Origin: CAYSLA01 sp964431685
GTDB lineage: Bacteria; Armatimonadota; UBA5829
DNA length: 7,499 bases
Assembly (NCBI GenBank): GCA_964431685.1
Contig: CAYSLA010000167.1
Location: forward strand, 1-7,499
Direction: 5' to 3'
The notes under the pieces are model-generated. The model searched no databases. It was not told the DNA's origin and saw nothing but the letters and a program-made list of their open reading frames with translations. Every line of letters starts with the position of its first letter. Positions within the stretch are counted from its first letter, which is position 1. A program made the translations under genes and the position numbers. Positions 1 to 5,810 of the stretch are shown here, in pieces.

Positions 1-511
1 AATACTCGTCCAGGTTGAGATCCGAAAACTGCACGCCGGTTACTTGCTGGAATCGAATTTCCCCGGAAGCCGCGAAGTCATACCCGTAGATCCGCATTGT
101 GAGGTCTGAACCGTTAAGCGGCGTCCAGGTCTCGGCGTTGGAGCTTTCCAGAAGCACGCCCGCCGCATATGTCTGGCGGGTGATGACGCCGTTTCTGCCC
201 ATCTGACCGAGGCTGGCGATCCTGACCCGGTAGTTCGTGGAGTTGGTGAGTAGCACCACGGCGAAGCTCTGGTTGGCCGGCACATAGAACGGATCATTGA
301 AGACTATCTTGGTCTCAGAGTTAAGAGATATCTCGGCAGAGGAAATCACCTTCTCCGCCAGCACCGTTTCATTGGGCAGCCCAAGCCGCGCAGTTGCGCA
401 ACATAACGCCAGGACGATCAAGGTCAAGGCAGGGTTGTAGAATCTCAGGCTGGGACGGCAGGCTCTACAGGTTCGGCCTAGTAGTATTTGACGAGCCGTG
501 TTATGTGCCAT
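1..511 (-). CDS. Phage tail-fibre-like (DUF4815-like) domain protein, partial
   Basis: The frame is open on the minus strand from an ATG at 511 to the left edge, so the C-terminus is missing. The protein has a hydrophobic stretch near residues 25-37 (LTLIVLALCCATA), which could be a signal peptide with an ATA cleavage site. After it come segments like DPFYVPANQSFAVVLLTNS, then YRVRIASLGQ and GVLLESSNAETWTP. The order (D-P-x-Y, then Y/F-A-V-V-L-L, then a Y-R-V motif, then L-x-S-x-N-A-x-T-W-T) matches what I remember of beta-rich domains in phage tail-fibre and prophage structural proteins of the DUF4815 kind. That family assignment is from memory. No strong ribosome site precedes 511. The frame stays open upstream to a TGA at 593-595 with GTG and TTG codons, so the start is uncertain. 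The gene could also be a 5'-truncated remnant whose hydrophobic stretch is really a domain strand. It is transcribed divergently from the FGE-like gene. Confidence 0.55.
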   Translation of the reverse strand, partial: MAHNTARQILLGRTCRACRPSLRFYNPALTLIVLALCCATARLGLPNETVLAEKVISSAEISLNSETKIVFNDPFYVPANQSFAVVLLTNSTNYRVRIASLGQMGRNGVITRQTYAAGVLLESSNAETWTPLNGSDLTMRIYGYDFAASGEIRFQQVTGVQFSDLNLDEY

Positions 512-622
512 TCCACGAAGAGCGAGCACGTTCACACAGGTATTCAGCAACACACACTGCCCCTGCTTGACAGCATAAGCCTTACAGCCTCTTCATCGTA
601 GTGCGTACCCATCATCCATGCC

Positions 623-649
623 CATGGATACCATACTGGGGTGTCCATG
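623..649. repeat. Imperfect inverted repeat, possible operator
   Basis: The arm CATGGATACC (623-632) faces GGTGTCCATG (640-649) across a 7-base spacer. Nine of ten positions pair perfectly and the tenth (T629 with G643) is a wobble. It lies in the divergent intergenic region roughly 210-230 bases upstream of the FGE-like start. A repressor site or a transcript hairpin are both possible; no T-run follows, so it is not a classic terminator. Confidence 0.4.
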
Positions 650-842
650 ATTTCGAGTGAACTCTAATCATTGTAGCCAGCAAGCGATACCAATAGCAGG
701 AAGAGTCAGGCTGGGAGTCGTATTATTCATCAGGAGCATGCTCTGTTTGCTTAAGGTCTTTGTGCTCTCTGCACTGCGAGAGAGGGTGCTCCTATTACGA
801 ACTGTTCGGGCCAACAGTCAACCGTGACCGGCTCGTACCGGC

Positions 843-849
843 AGGAGGT
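843..849 (+). promoter_or_regulatory. Ribosome binding site that fixes the FGE-like start
   Basis: AGGAGGT, a near-perfect Shine-Dalgarno sequence, lies 7 bases before the ATG at 857. This selects ATG 857 over the in-frame GTG at 824, which has no comparable site. Confidence 0.85.
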
Positions 850-856
850 AGATGGC

Positions 857-1639
857 ATGAATGCAAACGGATACGGTGGCAAAACACGCGAACTCAGCGT
901 GTTGGACTGGCTGGAGGATATTTGGCCGATACCTCCGCTAATCAAAAATGAGAAAGACGGCAGCCTGCTGTTGTTGATTCCTGGTGGTGAGTTTCTGGCC
1001 GGGGACAAGAAGTTCGCTGTGACGCTGCCATCTTATTATCTGGCGTTGCATCCTGTGACCAACGCTCAGTATAAGATGTTTGTGGATGCTACCGGCCACC
1101 GTCCTCCCGACAAGGCGGACTTTGGGACTGCTGTGTGGAAAGGCAGGGAGTTCCCGGTGGAGAAGTCTGATCACCCGGTAGTATGCGTAAGCTGGGATGA
1201 TGCGCAGTCCTACTGCGATTGGGCAGGGCTGCGTCTGCCTGGTGAGCTTGAGTGGGAGAAAGGAGCGCGAGGCGTAGACGGTCGTGAGTATCCGTGGGGT
1301 AACGACTGGGAGAATGGAGCTCGGTGCAGGAACGATAGTAACAAGGGCAGCGAGCGGACTTGCGGCGTATGGTGCTACCCTGAGGGTTGCAGTCCCTGGG
1401 GTTTGTATCAGATGTCTGGAAACGTCTGGGAATGGTGCGCTGACTGGCATGATGATGGATCATACACGAGGTACAAGGGAGGGAATCTGACACCGCCTGC
1501 GCGCGGCAGCGCTCGTGTGTTGCGCGGGGGCTCGTGGCGCATTGACTACGACTACCGCTTCCAGTGCGCTGCCCGCAACGACGGCACGCCCGGCCTCCGT
1601 AGCGACAGCTACGGTTTTCGTTGTGCCAGGACTCTATGA
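857..1639 (+). CDS. FGE-sulfatase (SUMF1) / C-type-lectin-fold protein, probable DGR target
   Basis: A 260-residue protein consisting of almost one whole FGE-sulfatase domain. Family landmarks in order: IPGGEFLAGD (about 40-50), YYLALHPVTNAQY, DHPVVCVSWDDAQSYCDWAG, LRLPGELEWEKGARG, YPWGN, GLYQMSGNVWEWCADW, RVLRGGSW (220-227) and GFRCAR at the end. Family members either oxidise sulfatase cysteines to formylglycine or act as binding modules. Catalytic FGEs carry two active cysteines just after the GGS-aromatic motif. Residues 228-236 here contain none, so catalysis is unlikely and ligand binding is more probable. The ATG at 857 is chosen because AGGAGGT precedes it. The final 35 codons have a striking NNC pattern described in a separate entry. 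No signal peptide or membrane segment is evident, so it is probably cytoplasmic. A radical-SAM gene follows 128 bases downstream on the same strand. Confidence 0.9.
   Translation: MNANGYGGKTRELSVLDWLEDIWPIPPLIKNEKDGSLLLLIPGGEFLAGDKKFAVTLPSYYLALHPVTNAQYKMFVDATGHRPPDKADFGTAVWKGREFPVEKSDHPVVCVSWDDAQSYCDWAGLRLPGELEWEKGARGVDGREYPWGNDWENGARCRNDSNKGSERTCGVWCYPEGCSPWGLYQMSGNVWEWCADWHDDGSYTRYKGGNLTPPARGSARVLRGGSWRIDYDYRFQCAARNDGTPGLRSDSYGFRCARTL
1538..1612 (+). other. Putative DGR variable region in the FGE-like gene (codons 228-252)
   Basis: Directly after the GGSW motif, the codons at 228, 230-234, 239, 241-243, 246, 247 and 249-252 all end in C while their first two bases differ widely (CGC, GAC, TAC, GCC, AAC, GGC, CTC, AGC). 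This is what results when a template repeat rich in AAC codons is copied with adenine mutagenesis. Codon 229 (ATT) fits an AAT template. The interspersed invariant-looking codons (CAG, GCT, ACG, CGT, GGT, TTT, CGT) do not follow the rule. The position, at the C-terminal end of an FGE/C-type-lectin fold, is where known DGR targets carry their variable region. No template repeat or reverse transcriptase lies in the window, so the assignment is inferred. Confidence 0.65.
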
Positions 1640-1653
1640 TTACAGCTTGCTGC

Positions 1654-1676
1654 TTTACCCCTTTACCCCTTACCCC
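1654..1676 (+). repeat. Tandem TTTACCCC repeats after the FGE-like gene
   Basis: TTTACCCC occurs at 1654-1661 and 1662-1669 and is followed by TTACCCC at 1670-1676, directly abutting a GC-rich hairpin. It starts 14 bases after the stop codon. From memory, similar TTTACCC tracts followed by a CGCGAAGCG hairpin occur beside other DGR target genes; I could not search to confirm this. Confidence 0.7.
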
Positions 1677-1689
1677 GCGCGAAGCGCGG
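1675..1689 (+). other. GC-rich GAA-loop hairpin downstream of the variable region
   Basis: CCGCGC (1675-1680), loop GAA, then GCGCGG (1684-1689): a perfect 6-bp stem. GC-rich hairpins or cruciforms with a purine-rich loop just past the variable region are known to assist target recognition in characterised DGRs. A T-rich stretch (ATTTTTACTATTTTT) follows a few bases later, so this may instead, or also, be a transcription terminator for the FGE-like gene. Confidence 0.6.
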
Positions 1690-1757
1690 ACGAAATTTTT
1701 ACTATTTTTGGGTGATTGGTTGTCGGACAGGCAGGATGTATGACTGCCGGCATTTCT

Positions 1758-1763
1758 GGAGGG
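1758..1763 (+). promoter_or_regulatory. Ribosome binding site of the radical-SAM gene
   Basis: GGAGGG lies 4 bases before the GTG at 1768. The overlapping ATG at 1766 is in another frame, and the encoded N-terminus MYLRVHS matches the usual beginning of this protein family, so GTG is the start. Confidence 0.7.
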
Positions 1764-1767
1764 TAAT

Positions 1768-2331
1768 GTGTATCTGCGAGTGCACTCCACAATGAGCCAA
1801 AGCCGGGCCAATGGCCCGGGAATAAGGTATGTCGTCTGGCTTCAGGGGTGTTCTCTAGCCTGCGAGGGCTGCTTCAACCCCGATACGCACGATCCCCTGG
1901 GTGGGTATTTGGTGACACCCGAGTCCACGGCTGCTGAGATGCTCGCCCTTAACGGTCGAATTCAGGGCGTAACGATCAGCGGGGGAGAGCCTTTGGAACA
2001 GATGGATGGCATCATCGAACTGCTCGGCAGAATCCGGGACTCTTCGACTCTGAGCGTCATCGTCTTCACCGGCCACACGTGGGAAGATGTGTGCGCAATG
2101 CCCCGCTCGAACGAGCTCGTTGCGCTGACGGATGTGCTTATTGCCGGAAGATACGTGGCCACCCGGCGTGTGGCGCAGGGGTTGGTGGGGTCTTCGAACA
2201 AGACCGTTCACTTCCTCACCAACTGTTACTCGCAGGCCGATCTGGATGGCGTGCCGGGTGCGGAAGTACTCGTGTCTCGAGATGGAGAGATAACCATCAG
2301 TGGCATCCATCCTCCTCGATCCTCGAAATAG
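1768..2331 (+). CDS. Radical-SAM / 4Fe-4S single-cluster protein, NrdG-like
   Basis: A 187-residue protein of the short NrdG-like radical-SAM family. The cluster motif is C28-S-L-A-C32-E-G-C35 (CX3CX2C), which coordinates the 4Fe-4S cluster that cleaves S-adenosylmethionine. It is followed by the SAM-contacting G72-G73-E74-P75. The N-terminal RANGPGIRYVVWLQGCSL is typical for family members starting MYLxIH. Proteins of this size generally activate glycyl-radical enzymes such as anaerobic ribonucleotide reductase, but no NrdD or other glycyl-radical enzyme is in this window, so the substrate is unknown. It lies on the same strand as the FGE-like gene 128 bases upstream, though the hairpin between them may separate transcripts. 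The gene ends 41 bases before the convergent rhomboid gene with no clear terminator. It uses a GTG start supported by GGAGGG. Confidence 0.88.
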   Translation: MYLRVHSTMSQSRANGPGIRYVVWLQGCSLACEGCFNPDTHDPLGGYLVTPESTAAEMLALNGRIQGVTISGGEPLEQMDGIIELLGRIRDSSTLSVIVFTGHTWEDVCAMPRSNELVALTDVLIAGRYVATRRVAQGLVGSSNKTVHFLTNCYSQADLDGVPGAEVLVSRDGEITISGIHPPRSSK

Positions 2332-2372
2332 CCTAAGTCCACTCGGGGTGAGGTGGGAACCACGACTGGGTA

Positions 2373-3017
2373 TCACAGGTCCCACGGCAGCCGAGGGCGA
2401 TTTCTACGCCGCCTTGATTGAGTCCCGGCAATCGGACCGTCTCCATAGTCCAGCACGGAACCTGTGGAGGACTTGCGTCGTGGTCTGAGCGCGCGGAGGT
2501 AGACAAAGGCGGCCAATCCGCCGAAAAGGTGAGCGGCGTTCGCGGTGCCGCCCCCCTCGCCCGTGATGGTGAGATACAACTCTATCGCTCCCATCAGAAC
2601 TGCCGCCTGCTTCATCCTCATGGTAAAGAAGGCGAAGACGTTGATAAGGCTGTTCGGAAAGTATACCGCCTGCGCGACCAACAAACCGAATATCACCCCC
2701 GAGTAGCCTATGACTATTCTACCGGTCTTGATATTCAGAAGCATGAACCCCAGCATCGAGGAAAACGCGCATAGCACCGAAAAAGTCACATACCTGCGGA
2801 GACCGAGCAGGCGCTCCACCTGCGGGCCCAGCATCCACAAAGAGAGAATGTTAAACAGAAGATGAAGGAGACTGCCGTGCATCAACGGTGCTGTAATCAG
2901 TTGGTGCAGCCACGTGTGATCTACCAGTCCCGGATACGACAGCCCGAGGAAGGCGATAGACTGTTGTCGGGAGATCACACCGAACGTGTTGAGTACTTCC
3001 ACCGTTGTGTAGACCAC
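2373..3017 (-). CDS. Rhomboid-family intramembrane serine protease
   Basis: The protein carries the rhomboid hallmarks: H47-G-S-L-L-H52-L-L-F-N56 in one transmembrane segment, the catalytic serine in G104-Y-S106-G, and the catalytic histidine H163 in NAAHLFGG. Numbering is from the in-frame GTG at 3017. About six hydrophobic segments are expected, with a basic cytoplasmic C-terminal tail (RRKSS, SRRRRNRPR). Rhomboids cleave substrates inside or at the membrane. The listed start is only the first standard start codon in the intact frame and cuts through the first membrane helix: the frame continues upstream through LSLRIAIVCAVVYTTVEVLN. The real start is probably GTG 3120, offset by one base (see the 3018-3133 entry). 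It is last in the minus-strand operon, behind the M41 protease, so two different proteases are co-transcribed. Confidence 0.85.
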   Translation of the reverse strand: MVYTTVEVLNTFGVISRQQSIAFLGLSYPGLVDHTWLHQLITAPLMHGSLLHLLFNILSLWMLGPQVERLLGLRRYVTFSVLCAFSSMLGFMLLNIKTGRIVIGYSGVIFGLLVAQAVYFPNSLINVFAFFTMRMKQAAVLMGAIELYLTITGEGGGTANAAHLFGGLAAFVYLRALRPRRKSSTGSVLDYGDGPIAGTQSRRRRNRPRLPWDL

Positions 3018-3133
3018 AGCGCAGACGATAGCGATGCGCAGAGACAGCGTCGACCGGGATTGCCGGTAGAGGCCGCCAAGAACGTCATCGAAGCTGGGAG
3101 TTGGGCCGGCTCCAATTCACGATGGTGCCTCCT
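3018..3133 (-). pseudogene. Frame-broken 5' end of the rhomboid gene
   Basis: AGGAGG (3133-3128) is a strong ribosome site, and 7 bases on is GTG at 3120-3118, overlapping the TGA of the M41 gene as GTGA. This is an ideal coupled start, but its frame hits TGA after 11 codons. The rhomboid frame is open here without any ATG, GTG or TTG. Removing one C from the CCC run at 3105-3103 joins the two: the product would begin MNWSRPTPSFDDVLGGLYRQ and run straight into the first membrane helix. An extra base, real or from sequencing, is the simplest reading. An ATT start at 3116 or a CTG start is less likely. Confidence 0.6.
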
Positions 3134-4232
3134 GTGCCTGACGGATCAGTGATGGTCTTGCATCCGGGAGTATCGTCTTCAGATCTTCGGAAGTCAGACG
3201 CTCCGTCTTTGCCAGCGCTTGTGAAACCGCGTCAAGGTGAGAGCGAGTTTCTTCCAAAAGACGATTTGTTGTCTCCATCTCTTCGGAGAGAATTCGACTT
3301 GCGGCTGCGTTGACCTTAGTGAACACCGGACTGTTCAACGTCTCCACATACCGCATAATCTCCGGTGTCGCCAGAAGTCCGTATTCCTCATCCATCCCGA
3401 ACTCGCAGACCATTCTCCGTGCAGTGTGGGTAGCTTTTCTGAGGTCCGATGCGGCACCGGAAGACAAGCCGTCGTCTCTGCCGTAGTACAGCAGTTCAGC
3501 AGCCCTGCCTGCCAGAGCCCTGCGGATTTCCCACTGATACTGCTCCCTGGTCCGGTATTTGCGTTCGGAGTCGTCCGCGCACGGAGCCATATATCCGCCG
3601 TAGTCGCCTCTCGACACGACAGTAACGTACGAGGCCCAGTGACCGGCGAGCCAGTACAATACAGCATGCCCGGCCTCGTGACGTGACGTCCGCAGCATCT
3701 CCTCCGGAGTATGAGGCCTGGATTCACCAAACGTTTCTCTCTCAAGAGCCTCCATCAGAAGATCGTCGGTGATTGTACCATCGCCTCGCAGCGCATCCCG
3801 CGCAGCCGCCTCGATGACTCTTTCCAGAACGGCAATGCTCAGGCCTGGAGATCTCTCAGCGACAAGCGTGATCCCTGACTCGCTCACCTGCGAGCTCGCA
3901 CGACCCGAGAAGCGCAGACGCAGGTACTGCTCCCGTGCCGTTCTGTCCGGCAGTTCCACCAGTATCTTACGAGAGAACCGGCGCACGAGAGCTTCGTCGA
4001 TCTTTGTCTTGGAGTCGCGACTATCCTCACCTGGGTCGTCTCCTACCTCGAAGTTGGTTGCGGCCAGTACAAACACCGGACGGTCGGCGGACGGCCCTGT
4101 GAACCCGTCCATCTCCACCAAGAGCGCGTTCAGAGTGATCTCTTCTGCTCGACCATTACCATATCCACTTGCTCTCGCGCCAGCAGTTCCAGCGCGTCGT
4201 CTTGCCCATTCGCAGTCAACCAGGACACCCCA
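3117..4232 (-). CDS. FtsH-like M41 zinc metalloprotease lacking the ATPase core
   Basis: The frame opens at ATG 4232 directly after a TAG, but convincing homology starts only near 4142. It begins at TLNALLVEMDGF, the segment just after Walker B in FtsH, then the ATNF strand, an IDEALVRRFSRK stretch equivalent to the FtsH second region of homology, and the AAA lid. Counting from the alternative TTG at 4121, the zinc motif is H148-E-A-G-H152 and the third ligand is D226 in SGAASDLRKAT, so the peptidase half looks intact. Walker A and Walker B are absent, as are the two N-terminal membrane helices of FtsH, so ATP-driven unfolding must come from elsewhere, presumably the neighbouring Clp-type ATPase. 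The first 100 bases overlap the Clp gene, which is the better coding frame there; no ribosome site precedes ATG 4232. A -1 change near 4140 would fuse the two genes. The TGA overlaps the likely rhomboid start. Confidence 0.8.
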   Translation of the reverse strand, partial: WGVLVDCEWARRRAGTAGARASGYGNGRAEEITLNALLVEMDGFTGPSADRPVFVLAATNFEVGDDPGEDSRDSKTKIDEALVRRFSRKILVELPDRTAREQYLRLRFSGRASSQVSESGITLVAERSPGLSIAVLERVIEAAARDALRGDGTITDDLLMEALERETFGESRPHTPEEMLRTSRHEAGHAVLYWLAGHWASYVTVVSRGDYGGYMAPCADDSERKYRTREQYQWEIRRALAGRAAELLYYGRDDGLSSGAASDLRKATHTARRMVCEFGMDEEYGLLATPEIMRYVETLNSPVFTKVNAAASRILSEEMETTNRLLEETRSHLDAVSQALAKTERLTSEDLKTILPDARPSLIRQAQEAPS

Positions 4233-5746
4233 TCTATGCTCGATGAGTAGAGGTCGGTGATCTGCTGACCGGCGACCAGGAGCACTTTGGGCGGATGCGA
4301 CGGCTCAAACAGCACCCGCACTTCTTCCGTCAGCGCATCCATGCCCTCATCCAGTGCAAAACGCACCTCATCGATCTTCTCGAGTGCGTCCTCCAGCCTG
4401 TGTGATTCGAACAACTGGCAGAACTCGAACAACGCGGACTTCGCAAACGATTCTGCCTGCGACCTCAGTGTACGCGCGTCCGTCCGAGCTCCCTCTCGCA
4501 GTACGAGGCACATCGGCACAAGATCGTCAATTGTGACTCGCTTATAGTACTGCCGCTCGATGAGGTCACCGATGCGCAAAAGTTCCGCCCTCGTAACTGA
4601 CTCGAGTTCGTTTACTGTGAGGTAGTTAAAGAGTATCGGGTAGCCGGTCGCCAGCCTCGAGCAGATTGCCGCAGGGAATAACGGCTGGCGCGTGGTGGAG
4701 TCTGTCTCGGTCTCCAGGGCGTCTAGCAGAGTCCTGCGATGGAATGTCGAGTTCGCGCATTGCACGCCGCTCTCGTTAGGCCGGTCGTACAGCTTGCGGC
4801 CTGCGTTTGTGGTGAAGATAATAGTAGTGTCTCGGAAGCCCACATTGCGCTCGTGATACTTGTCTTCCAGAACGCCCGCATCCAATACTTGAAGGAACAG
4901 CTGTATGGTATTGATGTGCGCCTTCTCGATCTCGTCGAAGAGCAGCACCGCGTCCGGATTCTTCTCCACGAACTCGGTGAGTGTGCCCGGATGGGCCCCA
5001 ACAAAGCTCCGACCCATACCGACAAGGGCCTCATTTTGCTGGAGGCCGGAAAACGCGCTCATATCGAAGCGCTTGATAGGTCTGTTCAGGTATGACGCGC
5101 CCAACTCGGCCAGGTAGGTCTTGCCCACGCCTGGAGGCCCGGCGAACACGAACACCGCCTTAGGAGCACGGCGGTTGGTGTCTGCAGAGGCGACTACCTC
5201 GGCATTGAAAAGCGCTTCAACGAACGAATGGACGGCATGGTCTTGGCCGAACACCCGGGCAAGAAGGTCTGCTCGCATGCGTCTTAACCGGTCCATCAGG
5301 TCGCCCAAACTCGGTCTGCGCCCCGTGAGATCCGACCAGGATGCCAGTAGTCGCACCGCATCTTCCTTCGACAAAACAGATGCCTTAGCTATGGCGCACG
5401 CTTCGCGAGACATGCCGAGTGCGCAGGCTATATGCCGAATGTCCATCAATCCTGGATCAGAAGTATCGGGGACCTCCTCGGCAAGCTCCTGGGCAACGGT
5501 CAGCAACGAGTGAACAGCCTCTGACAGCGGTAGTTTGCCAGGACAGGCAGCCGGTTCAGGAACGGCAGGGCTGATCTCCCTCAACGTTTGCTGCGACACT
5601 CCGAACGCTTCCGCCAGCAGAACGCCTCTCTCCACATCGGCTATCATTGCTGTGAGAACCGAACGTAGGTCGAGCACTGTCGAGCCGCCGGAATAGGCGT
5701 AGTCTTTGGCAAGATCAACCGCTGCTTGTGCCTTTTCTGTGAACAT
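4130..5746 (-). CDS. Clp/Hsp100-type AAA+ ATPase with Clp N-repeats and receiver-like tail
   Basis: A 538-residue protein. Residues 1-58 and about 72-135 resemble the two helical repeats of a Clp N-domain. A single AAA+ module of the ClpA/ClpB second-ring type follows: FGQDHAV (166-172), Walker A GPPGVGKT (203-210), pore-loop-region sequence after DMSAF (228-232), Walker B LLFDE (268-272) followed by IEKAH, and sensor 1 N314 in IIFTTNAG. It should be a working ATP-driven unfoldase. After a helical linker, residues 487-533 have the spacing of a receiver-domain beta1-beta3 unit (KVLLVAG ... ALELLAREQVDMVMVE) but lack the acidic pocket, and end abruptly. ATG 5746 is chosen over GTG 5800 because AAGGAG lies 5 bases upstream. 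The 3' end overlaps the M41 frame. It lies 64 bases after the first Clp gene; together they correspond to one Hsp100 with D1 and D2 split. Confidence 0.88.
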   Translation of the reverse strand: MFTEKAQAAVDLAKDYAYSGGSTVLDLRSVLTAMIADVERGVLLAEAFGVSQQTLREISPAVPEPAACPGKLPLSEAVHSLLTVAQELAEEVPDTSDPGLMDIRHIACALGMSREACAIAKASVLSKEDAVRLLASWSDLTGRRPSLGDLMDRLRRMRADLLARVFGQDHAVHSFVEALFNAEVVASADTNRRAPKAVFVFAGPPGVGKTYLAELGASYLNRPIKRFDMSAFSGLQQNEALVGMGRSFVGAHPGTLTEFVEKNPDAVLLFDEIEKAHINTIQLFLQVLDAGVLEDKYHERNVGFRDTTIIFTTNAGRKLYDRPNESGVQCANSTFHRRTLLDALETETDSTTRQPLFPAAICSRLATGYPILFNYLTVNELESVTRAELLRIGDLIERQYYKRVTIDDLVPMCLVLREGARTDARTLRSQAESFAKSALFEFCQLFESHRLEDALEKIDEVRFALDEGMDALTEEVRVLFEPSHPPKVLLVAGQQITDLYSSSIDGVSWLTANGQDDALELLAREQVDMVMVEQKRSL

Positions 5747-5751
5747 GTTGT

Positions 5752-5757
5752 CTCCTT
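5752..5757 (-). promoter_or_regulatory. Ribosome binding site of the AAA+ ATPase gene
   Basis: AAGGAG on the minus strand lies 5 bases before ATG 5746. This supports starting the protein at MFTEKAQ rather than at the in-frame GTG 5800. Confidence 0.75.
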
Positions 5758-5810
5758 GGCCATCTCGTCGCGCATTCGTCGCCGGCGAGATAGAGAACAC
5801 ACCCTAGAGA

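Larger units (their letters stand above)
512..856. other. Intergenic region between divergent genes
   Basis: This 345-base stretch separates the minus-strand gene ending its 5' side at 511 from the plus-strand FGE-like start at 857. I see no convincing gene in it. A short plus-strand open frame from about 760 has no ribosome site and no recognisable protein motif. It contains an imperfect inverted repeat at 623-649 and a 10-base palindrome GAGCATGCTC at 734-743. Promoters for both flanking genes presumably lie here, but I could not pick out boxes with confidence. Confidence 0.5.

Noticed and set aside
857..1639. Active formylglycine-generating enzyme
   Set aside because: The paired catalytic cysteines after the GGS-aromatic motif are absent and no sulfatase gene is nearby.
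938..1811. Long minus-strand open frames opposite the FGE-like gene
   Set aside because: They are shadows of a strongly recognisable plus-strand gene, have no ribosome sites and encode no known motifs.
1768..2331. Assignment as nrdG
   Set aside because: The fold matches, but there is no nrdD nearby and the context is unrelated to deoxynucleotide synthesis, so no gene symbol was given.
2331..2373. Bidirectional terminator between the convergent radical-SAM and rhomboid genes
   Set aside because: No stable stem followed by a T-run on either strand; CCAC/GTGG is too short to count.
1855..2385. Minus-strand open frame opposite the radical-SAM gene
   Set aside because: Shadow of a gene with clear CX3CX2C and GGEP motifs; the antisense protein has no recognisable features.
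4130..4150. Programmed -1 slippery heptamer at the Clp/M41 overlap
   Set aside because: The sequence GTC GAG CAG AAG AGA TCA has no X-XXY-YYZ heptamer, so programmed slippage is not supported; an indel or deletion is likelier.
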